Source: Cohnella rhizoplanae | GTDB lineage: Bacteria > Bacillota > Bacilli > Paenibacillales > Paenibacillaceae | Assembly (NCBI RefSeq): GCF_948329515.1 | Contig: NZ_CAOJCN010000005.1 | Span: forward strand, 238,094-302,093 | Direction: 5' to 3' | DNA: 64,000 bases | Shown here: positions 43,719-53,310 of the stretch, piece by piece | Layout of the letters: every line of letters begins with the position of its first letter | Position numbering within the stretch: the stretch's first letter is position 1 | Notes under the pieces: model-generated | Told to the model about the DNA's origin: nothing | The model's database searches: none | The model's input: only the letters and a program-made list of their open reading frames with translations | Position numbers and translations under genes: made by a program

Positions 43719-44513
43719 TCAGCCCAGGACAACCCGGTCGTCCGCGAGCTTATGGCCGCTGATGCGCTCGAACTCGCCGAGCAGCTTCTGCACGGTCAGG
43801 TCCTGCTTGCGGTCGGCCTGGATGTCGAGGATGATGCGGCCTTTATCCATCATGATCAGGCGGTTGCCGAGGCGGATCGCCTGCTCCATGTTGTGCGTCA
43901 CCATGAGCGTCGTGAGCTTCATGCTGCGGACGATCTCCTCGGTGAGGCGCGTGATCAGCTCCGCGCGCGCCGGATCGAGCGCTGCCGTGTGCTCGTCGAG
44001 CAGCAGGATGCCCGGCCGCGTGAAGGTGGACATCAGCAGGCTGAGCGCCTGGCGCTCGCCGCCGGACAGCAGGCCGACCTTGGCGCGCAGCCTGCCGTCG
44101 AGGCCGATGCCGAGACGCTGCAGCTCCTGCTTGAACAGGGCGCGCTTGCGGCCCGTCACCGCCCAGCCGAAGCCGCGCGGCTTGCCTCGCGCGTACGCCA
44201 TCGACAGGTTTTCCTCGATCGTCATGTTAGGCGCGGTGCCCGCCATCGGATCCTGGAATACGCGCCCGACCCATCTGCTGCGCTCGGACTCCGACTTGGC
44301 CGCGACGGATTGCCCGCCGATGAGCACGTCCCCGATATCCGGCTGCATGACGCCCGAGATGATGTTCATCAGCGTGGACTTGCCCGCCCCGTTGCTGCCG
44401 ATGACCGTGACGAAGTCGCCCTCGTTCAGCTTCAGGTTAATGTCCATGAGCGCGATCTTCTCGTCGGGCGTACCCGGGTTGAACAGCTTGGATACTTGCT
44501 TAAGCTCAAGCAT
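43719..44513 (-). CDS. TrpXYZ-like ABC transporter ATP-binding protein
   Basis: A 264-residue ATPase. Walker A is GSNGAGKST (about residues 39-47), the Q-loop VFQDPMAGTAPNMTIEE, the signature LLSGGERQALSLLM, Walker B ILLLDEHTAALDP and the H-loop MVTHNMEQ. It belongs to the group that works with short permeases and ABC_sub_bind lipoproteins (TrpXYZ and relatives). Its ATG at 44513 overlaps the permease stop by 8 bp. It is the last gene of the operon and is followed by two terminators in tandem. Confidence 0.92.
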   Translation of the reverse strand: MLELKQVSKLFNPGTPDEKIALMDINLKLNEGDFVTVIGSNGAGKSTLMNIISGVMQPDIGDVLIGGQSVAAKSESERSRWVGRVFQDPMAGTAPNMTIEENLSMAYARGKPRGFGWAVTGRKRALFKQELQRLGIGLDGRLRAKVGLLSGGERQALSLLMSTFTRPGILLLDEHTAALDPARAELITRLTEEIVRSMKLTTLMVTHNMEQAIRLGNRLIMMDKGRIILDIQADRKQDLTVQKLLGEFERISGHKLADDRVVLG

Positions 44514-45465
44514 CGGTTCTCGCCCCCTTGCCGCGAATGCCGGCCATCAGCTCGGCCGTGCGCCGCTTGGCTTGCTGCTTCTGCTTCGCCGACCGGCTCG
44601 CCGTCGGAATGACGAGCGCCAGGATGACGATGACCGCGGTAATCAGCTTAAGGTCCGTCACCTTGAGATGCAGCCACTCGGCGCGCAGCGCGAGCGCGTA
44701 GACGATCCGGTACGCGATGGAGCCGACGACCACGGCGAGCGTCGCCCAGAAGACGCGCTTGGGCCCGAGCAGCGCTTCGCCGATGATGACGGACGCGAGC
44801 CCGATGACGATCATGCCGATGCCCATGGAGATGTCGGCAGAGCCGCCGTCCTGCGCGATCAGCGCGCCGGACAAGGCGACGAGGCCGTTGGACAGGCTGA
44901 CGCCGAGGATCGTCGTCAGGTCCGTGTTGGAGCCGAAGCTGCGGATCATGCGCTTGTTGTCGCCCGTCGCGCGCAGCGCGAGCCCGAGGTCCGTATGGAG
45001 GAACGCGTCGAGCAGCAGCTTGACCGCGATCGCGACGACGAACAGAATCGCGATATAGGCGAGACGGGTATCATGCCATTCGTGCGAGGCGATGCCCGAG
45101 AACAAGGTGCTCTCGCCAAGCAGCGAGATGTTCGGCTTGCCCATGATGCGCATATTGATCGAATAGAGCGCGATCATCATGATGATGCCCGCGAGCAGGC
45201 CGTTGACCCTGCCCTTGGTGTGCAGCAGGCCAGTGCAGACGCCCGCCGCCAGACCGCCGCCGAAGGCCGCCAGCGTCGCGATCCAGGGCGCATGGCCGTG
45301 GGAGATCATCACGGCGGCGATGCCCGCCCCCGTCGTGAAGCTGGCGTCTACGGTCAGGTCGGGGAAGTCAAGGATGCGGTACGTGATGTATACCCCGAGC
45401 GCCATCAAGGCATACATGAAGCCAAGCTCGACCGCGCCGGTCAGGGAATGGATCAATGATGACAC
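44506..45465 (-). CDS. TrpXYZ-like ABC transporter permease
   Basis: A 319-residue permease with about nine membrane segments, of the branched-chain/TrpY-like BPD_transp_2 class. It opens GAVELGFMYALMALGVYITY and has ILDFPDLTVDASFTTGAGIA, typical of this group. The C-terminal tail is basic (RSAKQKQQAKRRTAEL). The start is GTG at 45465 with a weak AAAGAG site; the gene begins 8 bp after the stop of the binding protein gene, which favours coupled translation. Confidence 0.9.
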   Translation of the reverse strand: MSSLIHSLTGAVELGFMYALMALGVYITYRILDFPDLTVDASFTTGAGIAAVMISHGHAPWIATLAAFGGGLAAGVCTGLLHTKGRVNGLLAGIIMMIALYSINMRIMGKPNISLLGESTLFSGIASHEWHDTRLAYIAILFVVAIAVKLLLDAFLHTDLGLALRATGDNKRMIRSFGSNTDLTTILGVSLSNGLVALSGALIAQDGGSADISMGIGMIVIGLASVIIGEALLGPKRVFWATLAVVVGSIAYRIVYALALRAEWLHLKVTDLKLITAVIVILALVIPTASRSAKQKQQAKRRTAELMAGIRGKGARTDA

Positions 45466-45472
45466 CTACTCT

Positions 45473-46555
45473 TTATTGGATGATATTGTTGGTCGGGTCC
45501 TGCACCTTGCTCTTCATGCCGTCCGTGACCGTGATGCCTTGAGCTTCGGCGGCCTTCAGGTTCAGGATCAGGTCCAGCTTCTCCTGCATGCCGACCTTCA
45601 GATCGCCGATCTTGGCGCCGTTCTTGAGCACTTCGACCGCCATCTGGCCGGCTTGGTAGCCGTGATCATAGTACTTGAAGCCGTAGGTGGCGAAGGCGCC
45701 CTTCTCGACGGTGTCGCGATCGCTGGAGAAGAAAGGCAGGTGATTGTCGTTGGCGACCTTGATGACCGCGTCGACGCTGCTGACGACCGTGTTGTCCAGC
45801 GTGATGAACAGCGCGTCCGCGCGGCCTACGAGCGACTCGGCGGCTTGCTTCACCTCGGAGGTGTTCGTCACCGGCGCCTTAACCAGCTCGATGTTATGCT
45901 TCTTGAGCTGCTCCTCGGCGTTCTTGGCCATGACGACGGCGTTGGATTCGCCCTCGTTGATGACAAGGCCGACCTTCTTCACGTTCGGGAAGTCGGAAGC
46001 GATGAAGTCCATCAGCTGCTGAACCGCGACCGGATTCGTGTCGGAGATGCCCGAGATGTTCGCGCCCGGCTTGTCCAGGTTCGGCACGAGCTTGGCGTCC
46101 AGCGGATCGGTAACGGCGGCGAACAGGATTGGCGTGTCCTTGACGTACTGCGCCAGCGCGACCGCGGACGGCGTCGCGATCCCGAGGACGAGGTCGTATT
46201 TCTCAGACGCGATCTTCTGGCCGATCGACAGGTTCGTGTTCTGATCTCCCTGCGCGTTGTTCAGCGAGATCTTGAGGTTCTTGCCTTCTTCGATGCCGGC
46301 ATCCTTCAGCGCGGCGATGAAGCCGTCGCGCGTCGCGTCCAGCGACGGGTGCTCGACGATCTGCGAGATCGCGATCGAGTAGGTCTTGTCGTCGGCAGCA
46401 GGCGCGGACGCGCTCGCGGAAGCGCTGGCCGACGGCGATGCCGAAGGGCTGGCCGCACCGCTGTTGTTGTTGCCGTTGTCGTTCTTCGCGCCGCAGCCTG
46501 CAGTCGCCAACATCGCCAGCGAGAGCAGGGCGGATGCCCAAATTCTCTTTTTCAT
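45473..46555 (-). CDS. ABC_sub_bind-type substrate-binding lipoprotein (TrpX-like)
   Basis: A 360-residue lipoprotein. The lipobox is LATAGC (about Cys21 from ATG 46555), followed by a low-complexity Ser/Ala/Pro spacer and the ABC_sub_bind fold (ISQIVEHPSLDATRDGFIAA, DLVLGIATPSAVALAQYV, VGLVINEGESNAVVMAKNAE and ITLDNTVVSSVDAVIKVAND). Relatives bind tryptophan, tyrosine or similar ligands; the substrate here is not proven. ATG at 46555 is 8 bases after AAGGGG; an ATG two codons upstream is too close to it. It is the first gene of the three-gene operon. Confidence 0.92.
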   Translation of the reverse strand: MKKRIWASALLSLAMLATAGCGAKNDNGNNNSGAASPSASPSASASASASAPAADDKTYSIAISQIVEHPSLDATRDGFIAALKDAGIEEGKNLKISLNNAQGDQNTNLSIGQKIASEKYDLVLGIATPSAVALAQYVKDTPILFAAVTDPLDAKLVPNLDKPGANISGISDTNPVAVQQLMDFIASDFPNVKKVGLVINEGESNAVVMAKNAEEQLKKHNIELVKAPVTNTSEVKQAAESLVGRADALFITLDNTVVSSVDAVIKVANDNHLPFFSSDRDTVEKGAFATYGFKYYDHGYQAGQMAVEVLKNGAKIGDLKVGMQEKLDLILNLKAAEAQGITVTDGMKSKVQDPTNNIIQ

Positions 46556-46679
46556 CGTCATAGCCCCTTATCCTATTAGTCGTTTAAATAACAGTTTAAA
46601 TGTCGGGGCGTTCATTCGTCAATTAAAGCGTAAGCGCAGCGCTCCTATGGAGGGACAACGCGTCGAACGGACGCATCGC

Positions 46680-46702
46680 AAAAAGCCCCGGGGACCGGGG
46701 CT
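46680..46702 (-). terminator. Terminator of the catalase-related peroxidase gene
   Basis: On the minus strand AGCCCCGG pairs with CCGGGGCT and is followed by TTTTT. It lies 17 bp after the stop at 46719. Confidence 0.85.
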
Positions 46703-46718
46703 AGCAGCAGCCGCGCAT

Positions 46719-47693
46719 TTACTCGCCGCTGCTTCGTCTTCGCAGCGACTCTCCGTATACGGGGCTGCGGAACCGCAGGATCGGATCGTCAGACGGCTCG
46801 ATGCCCGCCCCCGTTACGGTCGGGTCCATCGCTAGACCGTCCGCTTCCCCGGCGACATCAGTAATGGAGAGTACGCCGGCATCGATCCGCTCCCGGTCTT
46901 CGGGCCACGGGCGAGTCGGATCGTCCGTCGGATCCTCCTCCCGTCCCAGCACGATATCTAAGCGGAAGCGAAGCGGCCCGTTCCGCAGACGCTCGGCGAC
47001 ATCGCGCTCGAGATAGTCCTCCGGCAGCGACCGCAGGTCCGCGAGCGACAACGTCTCTACGCCCAGTTCCGGCACCCACTCGAACTTAACCGGCCTGCGC
47101 ACTCCGGCCTCGTCCACCAGCAAGAAGGCATGGATCGCGTAGTACCTGCAGGTCGCGTAGCTGGCCGGCGGCCGCAGCTTGCCTACGTGCATGAAGGCGT
47201 GACGCGCTTCCGGGAAGTGCGTCGCGAGCTCCGCAGCGGCCGCGATGGCGCCGATGCCGCCCCCCTTCAACCGGTTCGCTTCCTTAATAAGGTCGAAGAA
47301 CGACTCGGGCGTTCTGGCGAAAAAAACCGGAACCGTCACGGCGGTCAGCGCCGAAACATCGCCGCCCGGCGGCCGGAACCGCACGGCCAGCCCCTTGCCC
47401 GGCGACAGGATGTCGGCCAACGAAGGATCGGTCGAACTGCCGGAGAAGCGGACGAGCGCTTCGATCCCGATCCCCGCCTCGCGCAGATGCGGCGCGGTCG
47501 TGAATCCGGCCGCCAGACCGCTCGGCGTAAATACGGCGCGACAGCAAATGCCTTTCGCATGCGCGCGTCTCTTGCCTGGATGTACGCCCGACAGTCCCTC
47601 GAGCGCGTCGACGGTTCGGTCCGTAAGCTGCGCATCGCCGTCTTCCGCGGCGGCCGCTTCGGCTCGGGTACGATCTGCCATAGGTTCATGCAT
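46719..47693 (-). CDS. Catalase-related (SrpA-like) heme peroxidase
   Basis: A 324-residue protein with the catalase core but without the long N- and C-terminal regions of full catalases. The distal His lies in HPGKRRAHAKGICC (about His46), and the phenylalanine-rich core is seen in VRFSGSSTDPSLADILSPGKGLAVRF (two blocks). Such small catalase-fold proteins often act as peroxidases with weak catalase activity. There is no signal peptide. ATG at 47693 follows GGGAGGTG. It is divergent from the amino-sugar operon at 47909, with 215 bp between the starts. Confidence 0.85.
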   Translation of the reverse strand: MHEPMADRTRAEAAAAEDGDAQLTDRTVDALEGLSGVHPGKRRAHAKGICCRAVFTPSGLAAGFTTAPHLREAGIGIEALVRFSGSSTDPSLADILSPGKGLAVRFRPPGGDVSALTAVTVPVFFARTPESFFDLIKEANRLKGGGIGAIAAAAELATHFPEARHAFMHVGKLRPPASYATCRYYAIHAFLLVDEAGVRRPVKFEWVPELGVETLSLADLRSLPEDYLERDVAERLRNGPLRFRLDIVLGREEDPTDDPTRPWPEDRERIDAGVLSITDVAGEADGLAMDPTVTGAGIEPSDDPILRFRSPVYGESLRRRSSGE

Positions 47694-47908
47694 CCGGAAT
47701 TCACCTCCCGTTCGGAATGTCGTCAGACCGTGCAAGCCGGCAATTGTTATATTTACCCGCCGCACGCGTTGTTAATCGACTCCCGTCAGCCATGAAGGCC
47801 TCGTCGCCGATGGTCAAATCAGGCCCGGTAACGGTCAAATTATTTTTGAGGCGCCTTGCTATATTGGAGTGGCAATCGACTGGGCTTCATCGAATGGAGG
47901 AACGCAAG

Positions 47909-48697
47909 ATGAGTCAATCCACGCTTTTCCCCGTCTATTCTCTGCTGAAGGATAACCTGCGCACGCACGTGTACGCGGACAGACGTCAGCTGGGCCGGGC
48001 GGCCTGCGACGACTTCGTCGCCAAGTTGAAGCCGCTGCTCGCCATCGGCCGCGGCGCTCGCGTCGTGTTCGCGGCGGCGCCTTCGCAGAACGAATTTCTG
48101 GACGCGCTCGCCGCCGAGCCCGGCATCGACTGGAGCCGCGTCACGGCCTTCCACATGGACGAGTATCTGGGCTTGCCGGCGGGCGCACCGCAGCGCTTCG
48201 CGCAATACTTGGGTGAGCGCCTGTTCGACAAGGTGAAGCCGGGCCGCGTTCATCTCATGAGGCCCGAAGAAGACGCCGAAAAGGAAGCGCTTCGATACGA
48301 AGGCCTGCTCCGCGAAGCGCCGATCGACATCGTCTGTCTCGGGATCGGGGAGAACGGACACCTGGCCTTCAACGATCCGCCGGTCGCCGACTTCAACGAT
48401 CCTAGATGGGTCAAGCCCGTCGAGCTCGACGCCGCTTGCCGCGCGCAGCAGGTACATGACGGCTGCTTCGGATCGCTGGCGCGCGTACCGACGCATGCGC
48501 TCACGATGACCGTCCCGGCCTTAATGTCCGCGATGCATCTGATAGTCATCGTACCCGGTCATCGCAAGCGCGAAGCGGTGCGGCGCACGATCCACGGACC
48601 GATCGACGAGGCTTGCCCCGCCACCGCGCTGCGCCGCCATGAGAGCTGTACGTTGTATACGGATGCGGACAGCTTCGGATACAAGCAGGCCGATTAA
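47909..48697 (+). CDS. Glucosamine-6-phosphate deaminase-like protein (NagB family)
   Basis: A 262-residue member of the NagB/RpiA fold. Family motifs are TAFHMDEYLGL (about residues 79-89) and CLGIGENGHLAFNDPP (about 144-159), where canonical NagB has the active-site Asp and His. NagB converts glucosamine-6-phosphate to fructose-6-phosphate and ammonia. ATG at 47909 follows GGAGGAACG. The gene heads a plus-strand run with a SIS protein, a GH20 hexosaminidase and a GNAT, which together suggests catabolism of N-acetylglucosamine-type sugars. The sequence is diverged from classical NagB, so a related amino-sugar phosphate is possible. Confidence 0.85.
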   Translation: MSQSTLFPVYSLLKDNLRTHVYADRRQLGRAACDDFVAKLKPLLAIGRGARVVFAAAPSQNEFLDALAAEPGIDWSRVTAFHMDEYLGLPAGAPQRFAQYLGERLFDKVKPGRVHLMRPEEDAEKEALRYEGLLREAPIDIVCLGIGENGHLAFNDPPVADFNDPRWVKPVELDAACRAQQVHDGCFGSLARVPTHALTMTVPALMSAMHLIVIVPGHRKREAVRRTIHGPIDEACPATALRRHESCTLYTDADSFGYKQAD

Positions 48698-48826
48698 AAC
48701 TAACGATGCGAAGGAGGGAATTCACGGATCGACTCGCGGCGGGCATCAGCATGCTGCGCGCCCCGCGGAAATCGCGTTACGCAGGAAAGTCTTGCCGCAG
48801 CTTATTATGACGAGGAGGTTACGGAT

Positions 48827-49606
48827 ATGGAGCAAAGACCGCTATCCGCGCAAGAAGACATTATGGGAGCCTATCTGAACTACATAACGGAATTGCTCGA
48901 AGAGATCCGGAGCGAGCCGCGCGAGCGTCTGCTCGAGGTCGCCGGCCTGCTGGCCGATCATATCGCGGAGGATAAGCTCGTCTATCTGTACGGGCCCGGC
49001 GGACATTCGAACATGAACGCCACGGAGATCTTTTTCCGGGCCGGCGGCTTGATGCACATCAGCGCCATCCTCGACGAGGGCACTATGATCTCGAACGGCG
49101 CGCTCCGCTCGATGGCCGTCGAGCGCACGCCGGGTTACGGCAAGCTCGTCATCGAGGACAACCGGCTCGGCGCCGGCGATATTCTAATCCTGGCCAATGC
49201 CTATGGCATCAACACCGCCTGTATCGACGCTGCGCTCGAAGCGAAGCGCAGAGGGGTCGTCACCATCGCCGTCACCTCGGTCGGCCATGCGGACGCGACG
49301 CCCAAGGACCACCCGGCGCGCCATCCGTCGAGGCTTAACCTGTACGAAGCGTGCGATTATTACCTGGACAGCAAGGTGAAGCCCGGCGATTCGGCGCTGC
49401 CGATCCAGGGTCTGGAACCTAGGATGGGATCGACGTCCACGTTCGCCAACGCCTTCTTGCTCAACTCTCTGATGATGACCGCCGCCGCCCTGCTCGCCGA
49501 GAAGGGTATCGAGGTGCCCGTATGGAGAAGCGCCAACGCGCCCGGCGGAGACGAATGGAATAATCGGTTCATCGACAGGTTCAAGGGCCGCGTAAGATGG
49601 CTGTAG
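48827..49606 (+). CDS. SIS-domain sugar-phosphate protein (UPF0309-like)
   Basis: A 259-residue SIS-fold protein. The phosphosugar-binding loop is seen in LYGPGGHSNMNATEIFFRAG (about residues 63-82), and the second helix/strand pair in AGDILILANAYGINTACIDA. The C-terminal segment has PRMGSTSTFANAFLLN, typical of UPF0309 proteins. SIS domains bind or isomerise phosphosugars. ATG at 48827 follows GAGGAGGTT. It lies 129 bp after the NagB-like gene and 48 bp before the hexosaminidase gene, so a role in amino-sugar breakdown is likely; the reaction is unknown. The 129-bp gap holds another strong AAGGAGGGA motif (48711-48719) without an evident short gene. Confidence 0.85.
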   Translation: MEQRPLSAQEDIMGAYLNYITELLEEIRSEPRERLLEVAGLLADHIAEDKLVYLYGPGGHSNMNATEIFFRAGGLMHISAILDEGTMISNGALRSMAVERTPGYGKLVIEDNRLGAGDILILANAYGINTACIDAALEAKRRGVVTIAVTSVGHADATPKDHPARHPSRLNLYEACDYYLDSKVKPGDSALPIQGLEPRMGSTSTFANAFLLNSLMMTAAALLAEKGIEVPVWRSANAPGGDEWNNRFIDRFKGRVRWL

Positions 49607-49654
49607 AGCCGGCGCGCAAGCCGGTTATATCATAAACGCCGAGGAGGCATCGCC

Positions 49655-51493
49655 ATGAAGCTGGACCTGATTCCGCAACCACAATACGTGCGCCTGTTGA
49701 CTGTAGACGGGGACGACACCCTCCCCTTGCCCGCCCATCTGGACGGCATGCGCGTCAAGCTGCTGATGCCCCGGCCGGACGACAGGCTGTCGCGCGCGGC
49801 GCGGGAACTCTTCGGCGGCGCGAATGTCTCCGAGGAGACGTCGCCGGACACATACGCCCTCCTGTCCGAGGGCCAGCCGCTGCTTAGTCAAGCAACCGAT
49901 CGGCTGGCTGGCCGTCACGACGGCTATGTGCTGCGCGTCGGCGACGGCGGCCTGTCGCTGCATGCCCGCGAGGCGTCCGGCTTGTATTATGGACTGAAGA
50001 CGCTGCTCCAGCTCATGCGCAGATACGATCCGCTGCCGGCGCTCGAGATCGCGGACTGGGCCGATCTGCAGCTGCGCAGCGACTACCTGGATCTTCGCAC
50101 CGTTTATCCGACGTTTCCCAATCTCCTCGCCTATATCGCGGAAATGTCCGACTACAAGCTCAACACGCTCGTCGTCGAGTACGAGGACAAGCTGCCGTTC
50201 GAACGTCATGCCTTCCTGCGCCATCCCGAACTGGCGATGACCGAGGCGGAGCATGCCCGGCTGCTGGATACTTGCAGGGAGCACTTCATCGAAGTCATTC
50301 CCAAGCAGCAGTCGTTCGGCCATCTCGAATTCATTCTGAAGCACCCGCCGTATAACGCGCTGCGGGAAACGCCCGACAGCGTAGGCGAACTGTGTCCGCA
50401 CCGTCCCGGCGCCTTCGACATGATGGCAGGCATCCTGGAGGAAGTTGCCGCGCTGCATCCCGACAGCCGCTATCTGCATATGGGCTGCGACGAGGTATGG
50501 AGTCTCGGCGAGTGCCCGGACTGCCGCGCCTCCGGATTGACGCGCGAGGCGTCCTTCATCGCCTTCGTCAATCGGCTCGCCGCCCGCGTGCGCGAACTCG
50601 GCAAGCGGCCGATGATCTGGCACGACATGCTAATGCACGCCTCGCACGAGGAGTTGGCTGCGCTCGATCCCGAGGTAACCGTCGTCGTATGGATCTATGG
50701 CGGTCACCGCATGAAGCGGGACGCGCTGGACATGATCGGCAAACTAAGACGAGCGGGTATGACCGTCATCGGAGCCTCCTCGGTGCGCTGTTGGGACGAC
50801 GAGGGGGACCAGAACTACCCCGTCATCCGCAACCGTATCGCCAACGTCCTGCACTGGACCGCGCTCGCCGAGAGCGAGCAGCTGCCAGGCGTCATCGGCA
50901 CCAACTGGTCCGCTCCCTTCGCGCTTGGCAGCCCATATGGACTGTTCGAGACGTCGCGCTATCCGGCCTTTTTCTCCGCCGACCAATGCTGGAACCGCAG
51001 GGCCGACCCGGTCACATATCTCGCGCGTTTCCTCTCCCAGTATCACGGCATGGACGACGCGGCTGCGGCAGCCGACGGCTACGAGATTGCGGATTACTAC
51101 CAGCTCGTCCCGGAGCTGCTGCCCGATATCGCGCTCAATCGCCCGGCTGCCAATCTGATCGCGGCGATGATCCAGTACGAGATTCCGGCAAAACGCCGGC
51201 TGCCGCTGTATACATTCCTCTTCAGGGGCGAGCTGTATCCCGGAGAAGAGGTCATGACGAGTCTCAGAGACAAGCACCGGACCGGCTACGCCGCGCTCGA
51301 AGCCGCCAAGGCAGCCATGCGGGAAGCGGTTGCGCCGCTGCTGCCGCCGTCCATGGCCGAACTGTACATCGCATCAAGGTTTTATCGGTTCGGACTGTAC
51401 GAGGCCAAGCTGCTGGAGATCGCTTCCGCCGGGGAAGCTGCAGCCGGCGAACCGCGCGGGGACGATCAAGAGGAGGAAGAGCGACATGCCTGA
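49655..51493 (+). CDS. GH20 beta-N-acetylhexosaminidase, cytoplasmic
   Basis: A 612-residue glycoside hydrolase. The N-terminal domain (about residues 1-135) matches the GH20b helper domain, and the TIM barrel carries the adjacent catalytic Asp-Glu pair in YLHMGCDEVW (D279/E280). In GH20 enzymes these residues perform substrate-assisted hydrolysis of terminal N-acetylhexosamine. There is no signal peptide, so it acts on imported oligosaccharides. ATG at 49655 follows GAGGAGG. Its stop overlaps the start of the GNAT gene by 8 bp. Together with the NagB-like and SIS genes it forms an amino-sugar operon. Confidence 0.9.
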   Translation: MKLDLIPQPQYVRLLTVDGDDTLPLPAHLDGMRVKLLMPRPDDRLSRAARELFGGANVSEETSPDTYALLSEGQPLLSQATDRLAGRHDGYVLRVGDGGLSLHAREASGLYYGLKTLLQLMRRYDPLPALEIADWADLQLRSDYLDLRTVYPTFPNLLAYIAEMSDYKLNTLVVEYEDKLPFERHAFLRHPELAMTEAEHARLLDTCREHFIEVIPKQQSFGHLEFILKHPPYNALRETPDSVGELCPHRPGAFDMMAGILEEVAALHPDSRYLHMGCDEVWSLGECPDCRASGLTREASFIAFVNRLAARVRELGKRPMIWHDMLMHASHEELAALDPEVTVVVWIYGGHRMKRDALDMIGKLRRAGMTVIGASSVRCWDDEGDQNYPVIRNRIANVLHWTALAESEQLPGVIGTNWSAPFALGSPYGLFETSRYPAFFSADQCWNRRADPVTYLARFLSQYHGMDDAAAAADGYEIADYYQLVPELLPDIALNRPAANLIAAMIQYEIPAKRRLPLYTFLFRGELYPGEEVMTSLRDKHRTGYAALEAAKAAMREAVAPLLPPSMAELYIASRFYRFGLYEAKLLEIASAGEAAAGEPRGDDQEEEERHA

Positions 51494-51965
51494 CATGCTG
51501 GTCAAATTGTACGACCTGCCGGACGGCCGTGAAGAGCTTGCGGCGCTAGAGAAACAAGGCATTCGCATCGTGCGCGCCATGACGGCCGACAAAGGCCGGC
51601 TGGCCGATTTCGTAGGGAAGCACTTCACGGAGAACTGGCGCAGCGAATGCGAATGCGCCTTCGGCAGGCTGCCGTCCTACGCGTTCATCGCCGTGCGGAA
51701 CAAGGAGATCGTCGGCTTCGCGCTGTACGACGCCATCGTACGCAACTTCTTCGGCCCGACCGGCGTGGCGCCGGAGTGCCGCGGACTCGGCATCGGCAAG
51801 GCGCTGCTGCTCGAAACGCTGCGGGCGATGCACGAGGAAGGCTATGCCTATGCGGTGATCGGCTGGGTAGAAGAAGCGCTCGGCTTCTACGCCAAAACCG
51901 TCGGCGCTACGGTCATTCCGGACTCGTTCCCGGGGGCGTACCGGAACCTGGCCGCATTAAACTGA
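51486..51965 (+). CDS. GNAT-family N-acetyltransferase
   Basis: A 159-residue GNAT protein. The acetyl-CoA-binding motif A is seen in GVAPECRGLGIGKALLLETL (about residues 93-112, R/Q-x-x-G-x-G/A). It starts with ATG at 51486, inside the end of the hexosaminidase gene (8-bp overlap, with AGAGGAGGAAGAG upstream), a sign of coupled translation. The operon context suggests an amino-sugar or related small-molecule acceptor, but this is inference. A terminator follows at 52007. Confidence 0.88.
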   Translation: MPDMLVKLYDLPDGREELAALEKQGIRIVRAMTADKGRLADFVGKHFTENWRSECECAFGRLPSYAFIAVRNKEIVGFALYDAIVRNFFGPTGVAPECRGLGIGKALLLETLRAMHEEGYAYAVIGWVEEALGFYAKTVGATVIPDSFPGAYRNLAALN

Positions 51966-52006
51966 TCGCGGGTAGGTCCCGCTCCAGCCTAAAAGATAGA
52001 CGCCGG

Positions 52007-52057
52007 CCCAAGCGGAACGCCTTAAGCGGCGCGAGCTCGCTTGGGTTCCTTTTTTTT
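52007..52057 (+). terminator. Terminator of the amino-sugar operon
   Basis: CCCAAGCG (52007-52014) pairs with CGCTTGGG (52038-52045) and is followed by TTCC and eight T residues. It lies 41 bp after the GNAT stop. Confidence 0.8.
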
Positions 52058-52302
52058 CCATGCGGACGCTTCATGGGTGGTGTTCCTCCCATTTTAACGA
52101 TATCCCCTTCCAACAGGACCAACGCACGCGGCACCTCCGTTCGTTCAACCAGACCCTCAACGCACACGACATCTCCGTTCATTCGATCCGAAGCATCTGA
52201 ATATGACAAGCCCCTCGCAACTACTACTTGATACTCTTATCGCGCCACATGAGTATCCCTTTCGACAAGGTAATATGGCGAACATTCTTACCGTTTTGGC
52301 CC

Positions 52303-52331
52303 TTGCGATTATACCCAATATTTGCTACTAT
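52303..52331 (+). promoter_or_regulatory. Promoter of the transposase-like gene
   Basis: TTGCGA (52303-52308) and TACTAT (52326-52331) are exactly 17 bp apart, 32 bp before ATG 52363. Confidence 0.55.
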
Positions 52332-52362
52332 AAGAACAAACGTTCCTATCGGAGTGATCTCC

Positions 52363-53308
52363 ATGCCTAACCGCTTCTCGATCTATGACGCTGTGCCGGC
52401 TTATAGCGAAGAAGACTGCGCGGGTGCTCTGTTCGCCGCCAAGTGGCCGGACGGATTTCGTTGTCCCCGCTGCGCGCATCCTCATTATTACAAGGTGTCG
52501 TCTCGCGGACGCCATCTGTTCGAGTGCCGCTCCTGCGCCCATCAGACTTCCCTCACGGCCGGGACGGTGCTCGAGGGTACGCGCACGCCGCTAACCAAGT
52601 GGTTTCAGGCGATGTTCTTGATGCAGATCGGTATTAACGCCAAGCTGCTGGCCGAGCTGATCCGGGTGACGTACAAGACGGCTTGGCTGATCAATCACAA
52701 GCTGCGCCACGCGATCGGGGAGTGGGACCGCATGCGTCCGCTCGAGGGCGACCTTCAATTGCTCGGCGGATTATTACGGTTACGAATACCATCGCTACTT
52801 CAGCAGTCTAATCGTGCAGGGGGAGCTGAGGCCGCAGCCAGTCGTGGTCGGCGTCTCGCTTGATGGAGCAGGAGAGATCGTTCATGTGAAAATGAAGGCC
52901 GTCGACGGTCCCGAAGGCGACCGTCCGGCGATTCGCGGCGGAGCGGGCGGCGAGGAATCGATGGAACGTTTTGTGCAAAAACATGTCGCCGGCAGCGAAG
53001 CCACCGGACATGCCGATATTCTCGAGCGCGGCCACCGGGGGCGCTCCGCCGCGCATATCGCCTGGCGCGAGGCCGTGCGCTGGATGGCCCGCACGTTCGG
53101 CGGCATCGGTCCGAAGCACCTGCAGGCATACCTCAACGAGTTCTGCTTCCGCCGCGTGTGCAGCCACGATATGCTGGCGGAGCTCATCGCAAGCTGCGGT
53201 ACCACGGAGACGATTACCTATCGAGGATTGGTGGCCGCTCGTTCCGGCATCCGGCCGATCCGCTGGGTATACAGACGCCCAGTGCGCACCCAGCAACGTA
53301 CCGGTTAA
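52363..53308 (+). pseudogene. Frameshifted, degenerate IS1595-family transposase
   Basis: The first frame (from ATG 52363) encodes the zinc-ribbon of IS1595-type transposases (C-x2-C ... C-x2-C in FRCPRCAHPHY and FECRSCAHQTS) and the helical WFQAMFLMQIGINAKLLAEL region. Near 52770-52780 the frame shifts by one base: the next residues (YYGYEYHRYFSSL, then VVVGVSLDGAGEIVHVK) continue in another frame through the family's C-terminal GPKHLQAYLNEFCFRR motif and stop at 53308. The first DDE-type position, usually DE in VDETYFGG, reads GDLQLLGG, and the later acidic residues are not obvious. It is therefore probably inactive even without the frameshift. Confidence 0.8.
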
Positions 53309-53310
53309 CA

